Of a stretch of DNA of 64,000 nucleotides, positions 16,280 through 23,953 are shown in pieces. The DNA lies in the NCBI RefSeq assembly GCF_001422045.1, contig NZ_LMLW01000011.1:505-64504 (forward strand), written 5' to 3'. The notes beneath the pieces were generated by a model that worked only from the letters and a program-made list of their open reading frames with translations, ran no database searches and had not been told where the DNA came from. This stretch comes from Sphingomonas sp. Leaf242 (GTDB taxonomy: Bacteria; Pseudomonadota; Alphaproteobacteria; Sphingomonadales; Sphingomonadaceae). The stretch's first letter is position 1. Each line of letters starts with the position of its first letter. Made by a program: the position numbers and the translations under genes.

Positions 16280-17751
16280 TGCCCGGGGAGCGGCTCCGGA
16301 GCGTCCTGGTCGCGGGCGGCGGTATCACTGCGTGGTGCGCGGCCGCCGCGCTAAAACGCCGCGCGCCGTTCCTCGACGTGACTATCCTGCGCTGCACGCC
16401 GTCACGCGAGGCGCTGGTGGACCGGATCGCGTGCACGCTGCCGTCTCTGCTCGGATTCCACGACGATCTCGGCATCGGTGCCGCCGACGGCATCGCCCGG
16501 ACCGCGAGCGGTTATCGCCTGGGGACGCTGTTCAGCGGCTGGGCGACGGGGTTGCCCGACTATGTCCATGCCTATGGCCGTTATGGCCGATCGCTGGGTC
16601 CGACCGCGTTCCATCTCCACTGGGTCCGGTCGGTGCTCGAGGGCGCGCGCGCGGCACCATTCGACAGCCATTCGCCCGCCGCAGCGCTCGCGCGCGCCGG
16701 GCGGTTCGCGCCGCCGATGCCCGAGACGCCGTTTGCGGATCACGAATATGGGCTGACGCTCGACCTTCCGCGGTACCGGACGATGATGCGGGCCTTCGCG
16801 CTGCATGTCGGCGTGCGCGAGATCGTCGGCGAGATAGCCGACGTCGTTCGCGATACCGGCGACGGGATCGCCGCAGTGGCGCTTGCGGGCGGATCACGCA
16901 TCGTCGCCGACCTGTTCGTCGACGCGACCGGCCCCGACGCCACATTGCGCGGCGCACTCGACGACGTCAGGGACGACTGGAGCGCCTGGCTGCCGTGCGA
17001 CCGCGTCCTGCTCGCCGAGGGTAGCGCGGAACCGCTGGTGCTCACCACGGCGGTCGCGCATCCCGCGGGCTGGCGCTGGAGCAGCGGCGCGCAAAGCGGC
17101 TTTGCCTATGCGTCGGGGGAGATCAGCGACGCCAAGGCCGCGCGCGTGTTGCGCAATGCCGCAGGCACGGCGCCCGGCGAGCCGATCCGGGTTCGTCCGG
17201 GAACGAGGCCGCACCCGTGGCTGGGCAATTGCATCGCGATCGGTGACGCCGCGACCGAAGTCGAACCGCTCGAATGGTGCAACCTCCACCTCGCGCTCAG
17301 CGCGATCGACCGGTTGATCGCGATGCTCCCGGGCCGGGTCTCGACTCCTGGCGAAGCGGCGGAGTTCAACCGCCAGACGCTGGCCGAGGCCGAACGCGTC
17401 CGCGACTTCCTGGCGTTGCACTATCATGTTGCGCAGCGTGACGATCCGCTGTGGCAGGCGGTCGCCGCTGCCGTGCCACCCGCCAGCCTTTCGCACACGC
17501 TCGCGCAGTTCACCGAGCGTGGCCGGCTTCCTTTTTACGAGGAGGAAACGTTCGCGCGCGATAGCTGGGCTGCCGTCCTGATCGGTCAGGGCGTCCTGCC
17601 ACGACGGATCGATCCGCTCGTCGCGGCGGTACCAGCCGCCGCTGCGCAGACCGCGATGGCACGACTGACCACCGAGATTGCCGCCGCCTTGCCGCATATT
17701 CCCACCCACGCCGCGTATCGTGCGGCCCAGACGAGACATCTCCTGTCATGA
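16279..17751 (+). CDS. Degenerate tryptophan-halogenase-family paralogue 2
   Basis: 490-residue paralogue of its two neighbours, aligning over its full length but with the active-site motifs eroded. The FAD motif reads GGGITAWC instead of GGGTAGWM and the GVGEAT segment is lost. The catalytic Lys position is Arg80, the WxWxIP motif reads WRWSSG (265-270) and EPLESTS reads EPLEWCN (329-335), keeping only Glu332. The reading frame is intact, so this is not a simple pseudogene; it may bind flavin or form a complex with an active paralogue. The ATG overlaps the previous stop (TGATG), and the end overlaps the next ATG (ATGA), so all three are translated together. Confidence 0.87.
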   Translation: MPGERLRSVLVAGGGITAWCAAAALKRRAPFLDVTILRCTPSREALVDRIACTLPSLLGFHDDLGIGAADGIARTASGYRLGTLFSGWATGLPDYVHAYGRYGRSLGPTAFHLHWVRSVLEGARAAPFDSHSPAAALARAGRFAPPMPETPFADHEYGLTLDLPRYRTMMRAFALHVGVREIVGEIADVVRDTGDGIAAVALAGGSRIVADLFVDATGPDATLRGALDDVRDDWSAWLPCDRVLLAEGSAEPLVLTTAVAHPAGWRWSSGAQSGFAYASGEISDAKAARVLRNAAGTAPGEPIRVRPGTRPHPWLGNCIAIGDAATEVEPLEWCNLHLALSAIDRLIAMLPGRVSTPGEAAEFNRQTLAEAERVRDFLALHYHVAQRDDPLWQAVAAAVPPASLSHTLAQFTERGRLPFYEEETFARDSWAAVLIGQGVLPRRIDPLVAAVPAAAAQTAMARLTTEIAAALPHIPTHAAYRAAQTRHLLS

Positions 17752-19391
17752 ACGAGCATTCGATCCGACGCGTCGTCATCGTCGGCGGCGGCACCGCCGG
17801 CTGGATGGCCGCGGCGGCCTTCGCGCGGTTTCTCAACAACGGCTATACCGAGATCACGCTGGTCGAATCCGAGGAGATCGGCACGGTCGGGGTCGGCGAG
17901 GCGACGATCCCGCCGCTGATCAATTTCAACCAGATGCTCGGGCTCGACGAGAACGCGTTCCTGGCGGCGACGTCGGGCACGTTCAAGCTCGGGATCGAGT
18001 TCGTCGACTGGGGCGCGCTCGGCGAACGCTATTTCCACCCGTTCGGCAATTACGGCCACGACCTGCAAGGCGTCCATTTCCACCAGCTCTGGCTGCGCGA
18101 GAAGGCAAGGCGACCGATCGACGACATTTCGGTCTGGTCGATGAGCGCGATGGCCGCCGCGAACGGCAAATTCGGGCGCGCGACCGGCGACGCGCGATCA
18201 CCCGTGCGCGAGCTGTTCTACGCGTTCCATTTCGATGCATCGCTCTACGCGCGATATCTGCGCGACTATGCCGAGCGCGCGGGCATCGTCCGGATCGAAG
18301 GCAAGATCGCCGAAGTGAACCAGCGCCCCGCGGACGGCTATGTCGCTGCGGTCACGCTCGAAGACGGGCGCCGGATCAAGGGCGACCTGTTCATCGACTG
18401 TTCGGGCTTCCGGGGCCTGTTGATCGAGGAAACGTTGCACACCGGCTATGAGAGCTATGCGCAGTGGCTGCCGTGCGACCGTGCGGTTGCAGTCCCCTGC
18501 GCGTTGCCCAACCCCGGCGAGCCCGATGCGTTCACGCGCTCGACCGCGCACAAGGCGGGCTGGCGATGGCGCATCCCGTTGCAGCACCGGATGGGCAATG
18601 GCCTGGTCTATTGCAGCAAATATCTCGGCGACGACGAGGCCGAAGCGCAGCTGCTCGCGAGCCTCGAAGGCGAACAGCTCGCCGAGCCGCGACGGTTGCA
18701 GTTCACCGCCGGCCGCCGCCGCGACTGCTGGAACCGCAACGTGGTGGCGCTCGGCCTGTCCAGCGGGTTCATCGAACCGCTCGAATCGACCAGCATCCAT
18801 CTGGTCCAGGCCGGGATCCAGCGGTTGATCGCGCTGTTTCCCGACAAGCGCTTCGATCCGGTCGAACGCGACGAGTTCAACCGGCAGATGCACGATCTGT
18901 ACGAAGACATCCGCGATTTCATCGTCCTGCACTACAAGGCGACGCGCCGCGACGATTCGCCGTTCTGGAACCAGGTGCGGACGATGGACGTGCCCGAGAG
19001 TCTGCAACGCAAGATCGACCTGTTCGCCGGCAAGGGGCGGCTGTTCCGCGAAGGCTATGACCTGTTCAGCAACCCGAGCTGGGTCGCGGTCTGTCTCGGC
19101 CAGGGGATCACGCCCGAAGGCTGGGAACCTGCCGCCGATGCGCTCGACGAGCAGAAGGTCGCGAGCGCGCTCGAGCAGATGCGGCGCGGATATCTCGACA
19201 CCGCGCAGCGCCTGCCGACCCACGGCGAGTTCCTGCGGCGAACCGCGCTGTCCCCGCTCGCCGCGCAGGCTGCACCGTCCTCCTCGGCGCCTGCTTCCGC
19301 CCCTGCCCCGACCTCGTCCGACGACGTTCCGTTCTTTGCGTTTACCGCGGAGTCGCCCTTCGATGTCGGCGGCGGGGGCTCGCCGCTGTGA
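17748..19391 (+). CDS. Flavin-dependent tryptophan-halogenase-family protein 3
   Basis: 547-residue FAD-dependent halogenase-family protein with all signatures present: GGGTAGWM (about 13-20), GVGEAT (47-52), Lys80 in TFKLGIEF, WRWRIP at 272-277 and EPLESTS at 343-349 (Glu346). No signal peptide. It is about 45 residues longer than paralogue 1 because of a C-terminal low-complexity tail rich in Ser, Ala and Pro that ends in a Gly run. The tail is absent from the other two and may be a docking segment. It overlaps paralogue 2 by four bases and is followed after 52 bases by a JmjC/cupin gene on the same strand, probably in the same transcript. Confidence 0.9.
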   Translation: MNEHSIRRVVIVGGGTAGWMAAAAFARFLNNGYTEITLVESEEIGTVGVGEATIPPLINFNQMLGLDENAFLAATSGTFKLGIEFVDWGALGERYFHPFGNYGHDLQGVHFHQLWLREKARRPIDDISVWSMSAMAAANGKFGRATGDARSPVRELFYAFHFDASLYARYLRDYAERAGIVRIEGKIAEVNQRPADGYVAAVTLEDGRRIKGDLFIDCSGFRGLLIEETLHTGYESYAQWLPCDRAVAVPCALPNPGEPDAFTRSTAHKAGWRWRIPLQHRMGNGLVYCSKYLGDDEAEAQLLASLEGEQLAEPRRLQFTAGRRRDCWNRNVVALGLSSGFIEPLESTSIHLVQAGIQRLIALFPDKRFDPVERDEFNRQMHDLYEDIRDFIVLHYKATRRDDSPFWNQVRTMDVPESLQRKIDLFAGKGRLFREGYDLFSNPSWVAVCLGQGITPEGWEPAADALDEQKVASALEQMRRGYLDTAQRLPTHGEFLRRTALSPLAAQAAPSSSAPASAPAPTSSDDVPFFAFTAESPFDVGGGGSPL

Positions 19392-19443
19392 TGCAGACTT
19401 ATGAGCGAGCGGCACCTTGGCGCACCACGGAGCTTGCCCACGC

Positions 19444-20466
19444 GTGACGGGTCTCGCCACCCCTTCCCCGATCGCCGAGCTTCACGGGATCGACCGCGTG
19501 CGCTTCGACGCCGAGGTCCGCCCCGCCGCGCAGCCTGTTGTCCTGCGCGGTCTGGCCGCCGACTGGCCCGCGGTCCGCGCCGCGCGGACCTCCGACGAGG
19601 CGCTGGTCGATTATCTCAAGACCTTCAGCCATGCCGAGCCGGTCGGCGCGATCGTCGGGCCGCCCGAAATCGAAGGGCGTTTCTTCTACCAGCCTGACAT
19701 GACCGCACTCAACTTCACGCGCGGACGCTCACCGCTCGATCCGTTCCTCGACCGGCTGTTGCGCGATCGCACGGTGCCGCAACCGTACGCGATGGCGGTG
19801 CAGTCGATCCCCGCCCCCGACCTGCTGCCGGGCTTTGCCGAGGCGCAGGGCATCGACCTGGTCGATACGCAGGTCGTGCCGCGGCTCTGGCTCGGCAACG
19901 CGATCCGGGTGGCGACGCATTACGATCTGATGGAGAACATCGCGGTCGTCATCGCCGGTCGCCGCCGCTTCACGCTCTTCCCGCCCGATCAGGTCGCGAA
20001 CCTGTACATGGGTCCGTACGAACTGACGCCCGCCGGTACGCCGGTCAGCATGGTCGACCCGGACTCGCCCGACCTGGAGCGCTATCCGCGGTTCGCCCAA
20101 GCGATGGACAACGCCTGGGAAGCGACACTCGAACCGGGCGACGCGCTGTATATCCCATTCCACTGGTGGCACGCGGTCGCATCGCTCGCGCCGGTCAACA
20201 TGCTGTGCAATTACTGGTGGGATCCTGCACCCCAGGGCATGGCGAACCCCTATGACGCGCTGCTGCTCGCGCTGTTCTCGCTGCGCACGCTGCCGGAGGA
20301 CCAGCGGCGGGTGTGGCGGACCATGTTCGACCATCTCGTGTTCCGTACCGAGGGTGATCCCGCCGCGCATTTGCCGCACCACGTCAGGGGCGTGCTCGGT
20401 GAGGCGGATCGCGACGGGCTGGAACAGATGCGCGCAGCCTTGCGACAGAGCCTCAACCGGTCCTGA
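19444..20466 (+). CDS. Cupin-like/JmjC-type putative Fe(II)/2-oxoglutarate oxygenase A
   Basis: About 340 residues of the cupin-like (FIH/JmjC-related) fold. Putative iron ligands are His159 and Asp161 (ATHYDLMENIAVVIAGRRRF) and His243 in IPFHWWHAV; the Arg-rich strand and FTLFPPDQ follow as in other members. The family includes protein and small-molecule hydroxylases; the substrate here is unknown. A GTG at 19444 is preferred because the alignment with the paralogue at 20477-21544 begins just after it; a TTG at 19417 is also in frame. It follows the third halogenase-like gene closely, suggesting that oxygenase and halogenases act on the same target. Confidence 0.85.
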   Translation: MTGLATPSPIAELHGIDRVRFDAEVRPAAQPVVLRGLAADWPAVRAARTSDEALVDYLKTFSHAEPVGAIVGPPEIEGRFFYQPDMTALNFTRGRSPLDPFLDRLLRDRTVPQPYAMAVQSIPAPDLLPGFAEAQGIDLVDTQVVPRLWLGNAIRVATHYDLMENIAVVIAGRRRFTLFPPDQVANLYMGPYELTPAGTPVSMVDPDSPDLERYPRFAQAMDNAWEATLEPGDALYIPFHWWHAVASLAPVNMLCNYWWDPAPQGMANPYDALLLALFSLRTLPEDQRRVWRTMFDHLVFRTEGDPAAHLPHHVRGVLGEADRDGLEQMRAALRQSLNRS

Positions 20467-20476
20467 CTTGCGGGCA

Positions 20477-21544
20477 CTACGGCCGTTGCAGCATATTGAT
20501 CAGGAACTGACGGATCCTGCCGGTGCGGTCCGTGCTGTCCGGTCCGAGAATGCCGCGCGCGGACGGCGGTAGATGGTCGGCAGCCTGCGCGGCCTCCGGT
20601 GCGAAGACGAGATGCTCGTACCAGCTGTGCCACGCCTGTTTTTCCGCGACCGGCAGATCGCGGATGGCACCGATCGCATGGACCAGCGCAAGGAACGCAG
20701 CGCCCGAGCGATGCTCCCACCAGTAATTGACCAGCACGTTGAGCCGGCCGAACGCACGGACGTGATGCCACCAGATCGGCGGAATGAAGATCGCGTCGCC
20801 GGGTTCGAGTTCGGCGACCTGCGCGTGCGTGAGCGCATCGGCGAACCGCGGGTAGCGCGTCAGATCGGGAGCGTCGGGGTCGACCATGCTCGACGGCGGG
20901 CCGGCCATGGTATGATCGAGCGGCCCGACATAGAGGTTGGGCAATTGGTCGGGCGGGAACAGCGTGAAGCGGCGCCGCCCCGCCACCACGCATGCGATAT
21001 TGATCGACGTGTCGTAATGCGTCGCGATCCGCGTCGCGTTGCCGATCCACAGCCGCGCGGGCGCATCGATGCCGAGATCGAGCGGATTGGCGCCTTCCCA
21101 GCCGGGCAGATGCTCGGGCGCGGTCGCCGCGTTGGCGTACAGCGTGTGCGGTCGCGCCGCGTCGTTCTCGGCGTAGCGCAAAAGCTCCGCCACCAGCGCA
21201 CCGATCGGGACCTGCTGGCGGTGGAAGTTGAAGCGCGTCAGCGTCTCGTCGGCGTAGAAGAAGCGACCCTCGACCTCGGGCGGCGCGATCATCACGTCGA
21301 GCGGCTTGCCGCCGGGGGCGCCGAACGCGGCGAGATACTCCGCCATCGCGCGGTCGCCGCCACGCCCGGCCGCGACCGCCTGCCAATGGCGCACCTGTCC
21401 GCGCAGGACGACGGGTTGGAACGCCGTCACCACCTCGCTGGCGAACGCGGCGGCATCGACGGCAGGCCGCTCCGCGACTCGGCGAGCGGTAGCGGCGTGA
21501 CCCGTGACGAAGCGATCGGTTGCGGGGGGGTGGACGAACGACAT
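20477..21544 (-). CDS. Cupin-like/JmjC-type putative Fe(II)/2-oxoglutarate oxygenase B
   Basis: 355-residue paralogue of the gene at 19444-20466. It shares QPVVLRG near the N-terminus, PPEVEGRFFY, ATHYDTSINIACVVAGRRRF with likely ligands His177 and Asp179, FTLFPPDQ, YPRFADA and IPPIWWHHV with His260, and a NYWWE end to the core. No signal peptide. The ATG at 21544 gives the same N-terminal length as the paralogue; the longer open frame adds an Arg-rich segment with no support. It is convergent with oxygenase A (10-base gap) and divergent from the GH5 gene, so it is transcribed separately from the halogenase-like operon. Confidence 0.85.
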   Translation of the reverse strand: MSFVHPPATDRFVTGHAATARRVAERPAVDAAAFASEVVTAFQPVVLRGQVRHWQAVAAGRGGDRAMAEYLAAFGAPGGKPLDVMIAPPEVEGRFFYADETLTRFNFHRQQVPIGALVAELLRYAENDAARPHTLYANAATAPEHLPGWEGANPLDLGIDAPARLWIGNATRIATHYDTSINIACVVAGRRRFTLFPPDQLPNLYVGPLDHTMAGPPSSMVDPDAPDLTRYPRFADALTHAQVAELEPGDAIFIPPIWWHHVRAFGRLNVLVNYWWEHRSGAAFLALVHAIGAIRDLPVAEKQAWHSWYEHLVFAPEAAQAADHLPPSARGILGPDSTDRTGRIRQFLINMLQRP

Positions 21545-21681
21545 CGTCCGGGACGATAGCGGCTGCAAACGCGCGACGACAGTGCGTTGACAGCCTCGGC
21601 GGGCTCCTGTGTGATACCGATCGCCAGACCGCCCCGCACCGACGTCGGCGCGCTGAGTCGCAGGCGGATCGGGAGAGCGCA

Positions 21682-22710
21682 ATGATCAGGTGGAAACCGT
21701 TGGCTGCGATGGCGGCGGCGCTGTTGGCGAGCATGGCGGGCACGGCAGACGCATCGGGCGCGTCGCGCGCGCCCCCTCCTGGGGACGCGTTCGCAACCGC
21801 AGCCCGGCTGCACCGCGGAGTCAACGTGCTCGGCTATGATCCCCTGTGGAAGGACCCGTCGCGCGCACGCTTTCAGCCGCGTCATTTCACGGTCATCCGC
21901 AAAGGCGGCTTCGATTTCATCCGGCTGGTCCTGCAAGCCTTCAGTCATATGGACGCCGCCAACAGACTCGATCCGCGCTGGCTCACGACGCTCGACCGCG
22001 TGGTGAAGCAGGCCACCGATGCCGGGCTTTCGGTCATCATCGACGAGCACGACTTCAACCTGTGCTCGGACGCCCCCGATGCCTGCGCGCCGAAGCTCAA
22101 GGCGTTCTGGCAGCAGATCGGCGACCGCTATCGGACCGCGCCGCGGACCGTGCTGTTCGAGCTGTTGAACGAACCGCACGGCAAGCTCGATGCCGATCGC
22201 TGGAACGCGCTGCTCGCGCAGATCATCCCGGTCGTGCGCGCCAGCAACCCGGATCGTACGCTCGTCATCGGGCCGACCAACTGGAACAATCTGGGCAAGC
22301 TCGACACGCTGACGCTGCCGGCGAACGATCGCAATATCCTGGTCACGTTCCATTATTACGAGCCGTTCCGGTTCACCCACCAGGGTGCCGCGTGGTCCGA
22401 TAATCGCGATCTGCATGGCATTCCGCTGACGCCCGCCGACGAGACCCGAATCCGCGCCGACATCGACACCGTCGCGGCGTGGAGCAAGGCACACGCGCGA
22501 CCGGTGTTGCTCGGCGAGTTCGGCGCCTACGACAAGAGCGGCACGCCGATCGCCGATCGCGCGCGCTATGCCACAATCGTCCGCAAGGCCGCCGAAGCGC
22601 ACGGTTTCCCCTGGGCCTATTGGCAGTTCGACAGCGATTTCATCGTCTACGATATCGATCACGACCGCTGGGCCGAGCCGATCCGACAGGCGCTGGTCGG
22701 CACACCGTGA
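21682..22710 (+). CDS. Secreted glycoside hydrolase family 5 (cellulase-like)
   Basis: 342-residue GH5-type glycosidase. A signal peptide (about 1-26) directs it to the periplasm or beyond. Core features are RLVLQAF on the second strand, the acid/base Glu164 in LLNEPHG, FHYYEPF and the nucleophile Glu279 in LLGEFGAY, all in the expected order. Its nearest general match is endo-beta-1,4-glucanase, but GH5 also covers mannanase and other activities, so the substrate is not fixed. The ATG at 21682 gives the signal peptide; GGGAGAG lies a few bases before it. It is divergent from oxygenase B and close to the TonB receptor, suggesting a glycan-related locus. Confidence 0.9.
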   Translation: MIRWKPLAAMAAALLASMAGTADASGASRAPPPGDAFATAARLHRGVNVLGYDPLWKDPSRARFQPRHFTVIRKGGFDFIRLVLQAFSHMDAANRLDPRWLTTLDRVVKQATDAGLSVIIDEHDFNLCSDAPDACAPKLKAFWQQIGDRYRTAPRTVLFELLNEPHGKLDADRWNALLAQIIPVVRASNPDRTLVIGPTNWNNLGKLDTLTLPANDRNILVTFHYYEPFRFTHQGAAWSDNRDLHGIPLTPADETRIRADIDTVAAWSKAHARPVLLGEFGAYDKSGTPIADRARYATIVRKAAEAHGFPWAYWQFDSDFIVYDIDHDRWAEPIRQALVGTP

Positions 22711-22725
22711 CCAGGCCGCGATGAT

Positions 22726-23775
22726 CTAGCGCTCGTTCGAGACCACAGCGGCGAAGCGCGGCGCTGGCGCCGGGTAGCCATCGATAAAGGTCCCACGCGC
22801 GACGTTGTGCGGGTGGTGTGGTGCCTCGGCGAGATCGAGGACGGGGGTGACGCAGGCATCGGTGCCCGCGAAATGGTCCGCCCAGGCATCGCGCGGACGC
22901 GTGGCGAACGCGGCTTCGAACGCCGCCGTCATGTCGGGCCAGCGGGCGCGATCGTGCTGCACCGTGCGCCAGTCCGCGACGTCCAGCCCGGCGAGCAAGG
23001 CGGCGAAGAATTGTGGCTCGATCGCGCCGACCGCGACATGCTTGCCGTCCGCGCATGCGTAACAACGGTAGAAGGGCGCGCCGCCGTCGAGCAGGTTGGC
23101 CGCGCGCCGGTCATCCCACTGCCCCACTGCGCCGAGCGTGTAGAACAGGCTCGACAGCAACGCGGCGCCGTCGGTCATCGCCGCATCGACCACCCGGCCC
23201 GGCCCCCCGCCGCGTGCGGACAGCACGCCCGCGACGACGCCGAGCGCGAGCATCATCGCCCCGCCGCCATAATCGCCGACCAGATTGAGCGGCGGTATCG
23301 GACGCTCCGCCGGACCGATCGCGTGCAGCGCGCCGGTCAGCGCGAGATAATTGATGTCGTGCCCTGCCTCCTGCGCCAGCGGTCCGGTCTGCCCCCAGCC
23401 GGTCATCCGGCCGTAGACCAGCGCCGGATTGGCAGCATGGCAGTCCACGGGGCCAAGCCCGAGCCGTTCCATCACGCCCGGCCGCGTCCCCTCCAGCAGC
23501 GCATCGGCGGTCGCGACGAGCGCCAGCGCATCGGCGCGACCCGCGTGCGTCTTGAGGTCGAGTTCCACGGTCCGCCGTCCCCGCCCCAAGGCCGGCCCAT
23601 CCGCGCTGGCGCTGTACGTACGACCCGGCCGGACGATGCGGACGATCTCCGCCCCCATGTCGCCGAGCATCATCGCGGCGAAGGGTACCGGCCCGATCGC
23701 ATCGAATTCGATGACCACGACGCCGGCGAGCGGCCCTGCCCTGCCCGAACCTGTCTCTGCCTCGCTGTGGCCCAT
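22726..23775 (-). CDS. Alpha-methylacyl-CoA racemase / CaiB-BaiF family protein
   Basis: 349-residue member of the CaiB/BaiF CoA-transferase family. It most resembles alpha-methylacyl-CoA racemase because it has both GHDINYL (His139) and NLVGDYGGG (Asp168), the pair that interconverts 2-methylacyl-CoA epimers in AMACR. N-terminal [11 protein letters not shown] and a C-terminal [10 protein letters not shown] block are typical. The ATG at 23775 is preferred to a TTG 18 bases upstream. It converges with the GH5 gene and stands alone; a role in branched-chain fatty acid or sterol side-chain breakdown is possible but not shown by neighbours. Confidence 0.85.
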   Translation of the reverse strand: MGHSEAETGSGRAGPLAGVVVIEFDAIGPVPFAAMMLGDMGAEIVRIVRPGRTYSASADGPALGRGRRTVELDLKTHAGRADALALVATADALLEGTRPGVMERLGLGPVDCHAANPALVYGRMTGWGQTGPLAQEAGHDINYLALTGALHAIGPAERPIPPLNLVGDYGGGAMMLALGVVAGVLSARGGGPGRVVDAAMTDGAALLSSLFYTLGAVGQWDDRRAANLLDGGAPFYRCYACADGKHVAVGAIEPQFFAALLAGLDVADWRTVQHDRARWPDMTAAFEAAFATRPRDAWADHFAGTDACVTPVLDLAEAPHHPHNVARGTFIDGYPAPAPRFAAVVSNER

Positions 23776-23953
23776 GCGTCGTCCCGATCCCAAAGCGTGC
23801 GGCCAGCGGGTGCTGGATTGCGAAGTTGTGCCCTAACGCCGCATCGAAGGCTACGCGTTCCTGCCCAGTTTGCCGGCAGCTTCGGTCCGTGCGGGGTTGT
23901 TCTACCCCGACCGCGCCCGGTACTGACGCGTGAGCCAACGCTGGGAGTGCCGT

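Noticed and set aside
14759..19391. Calling the halogenase-like genes an antibiotic (for example pyrrolnitrin or rebeccamycin) cluster
   Set aside because: There are no synthase, PKS/NRPS or tailoring genes; the neighbours are a TonB receptor, oxygenases and a glycosidase, so a natural-product antibiotic cluster is not supported.
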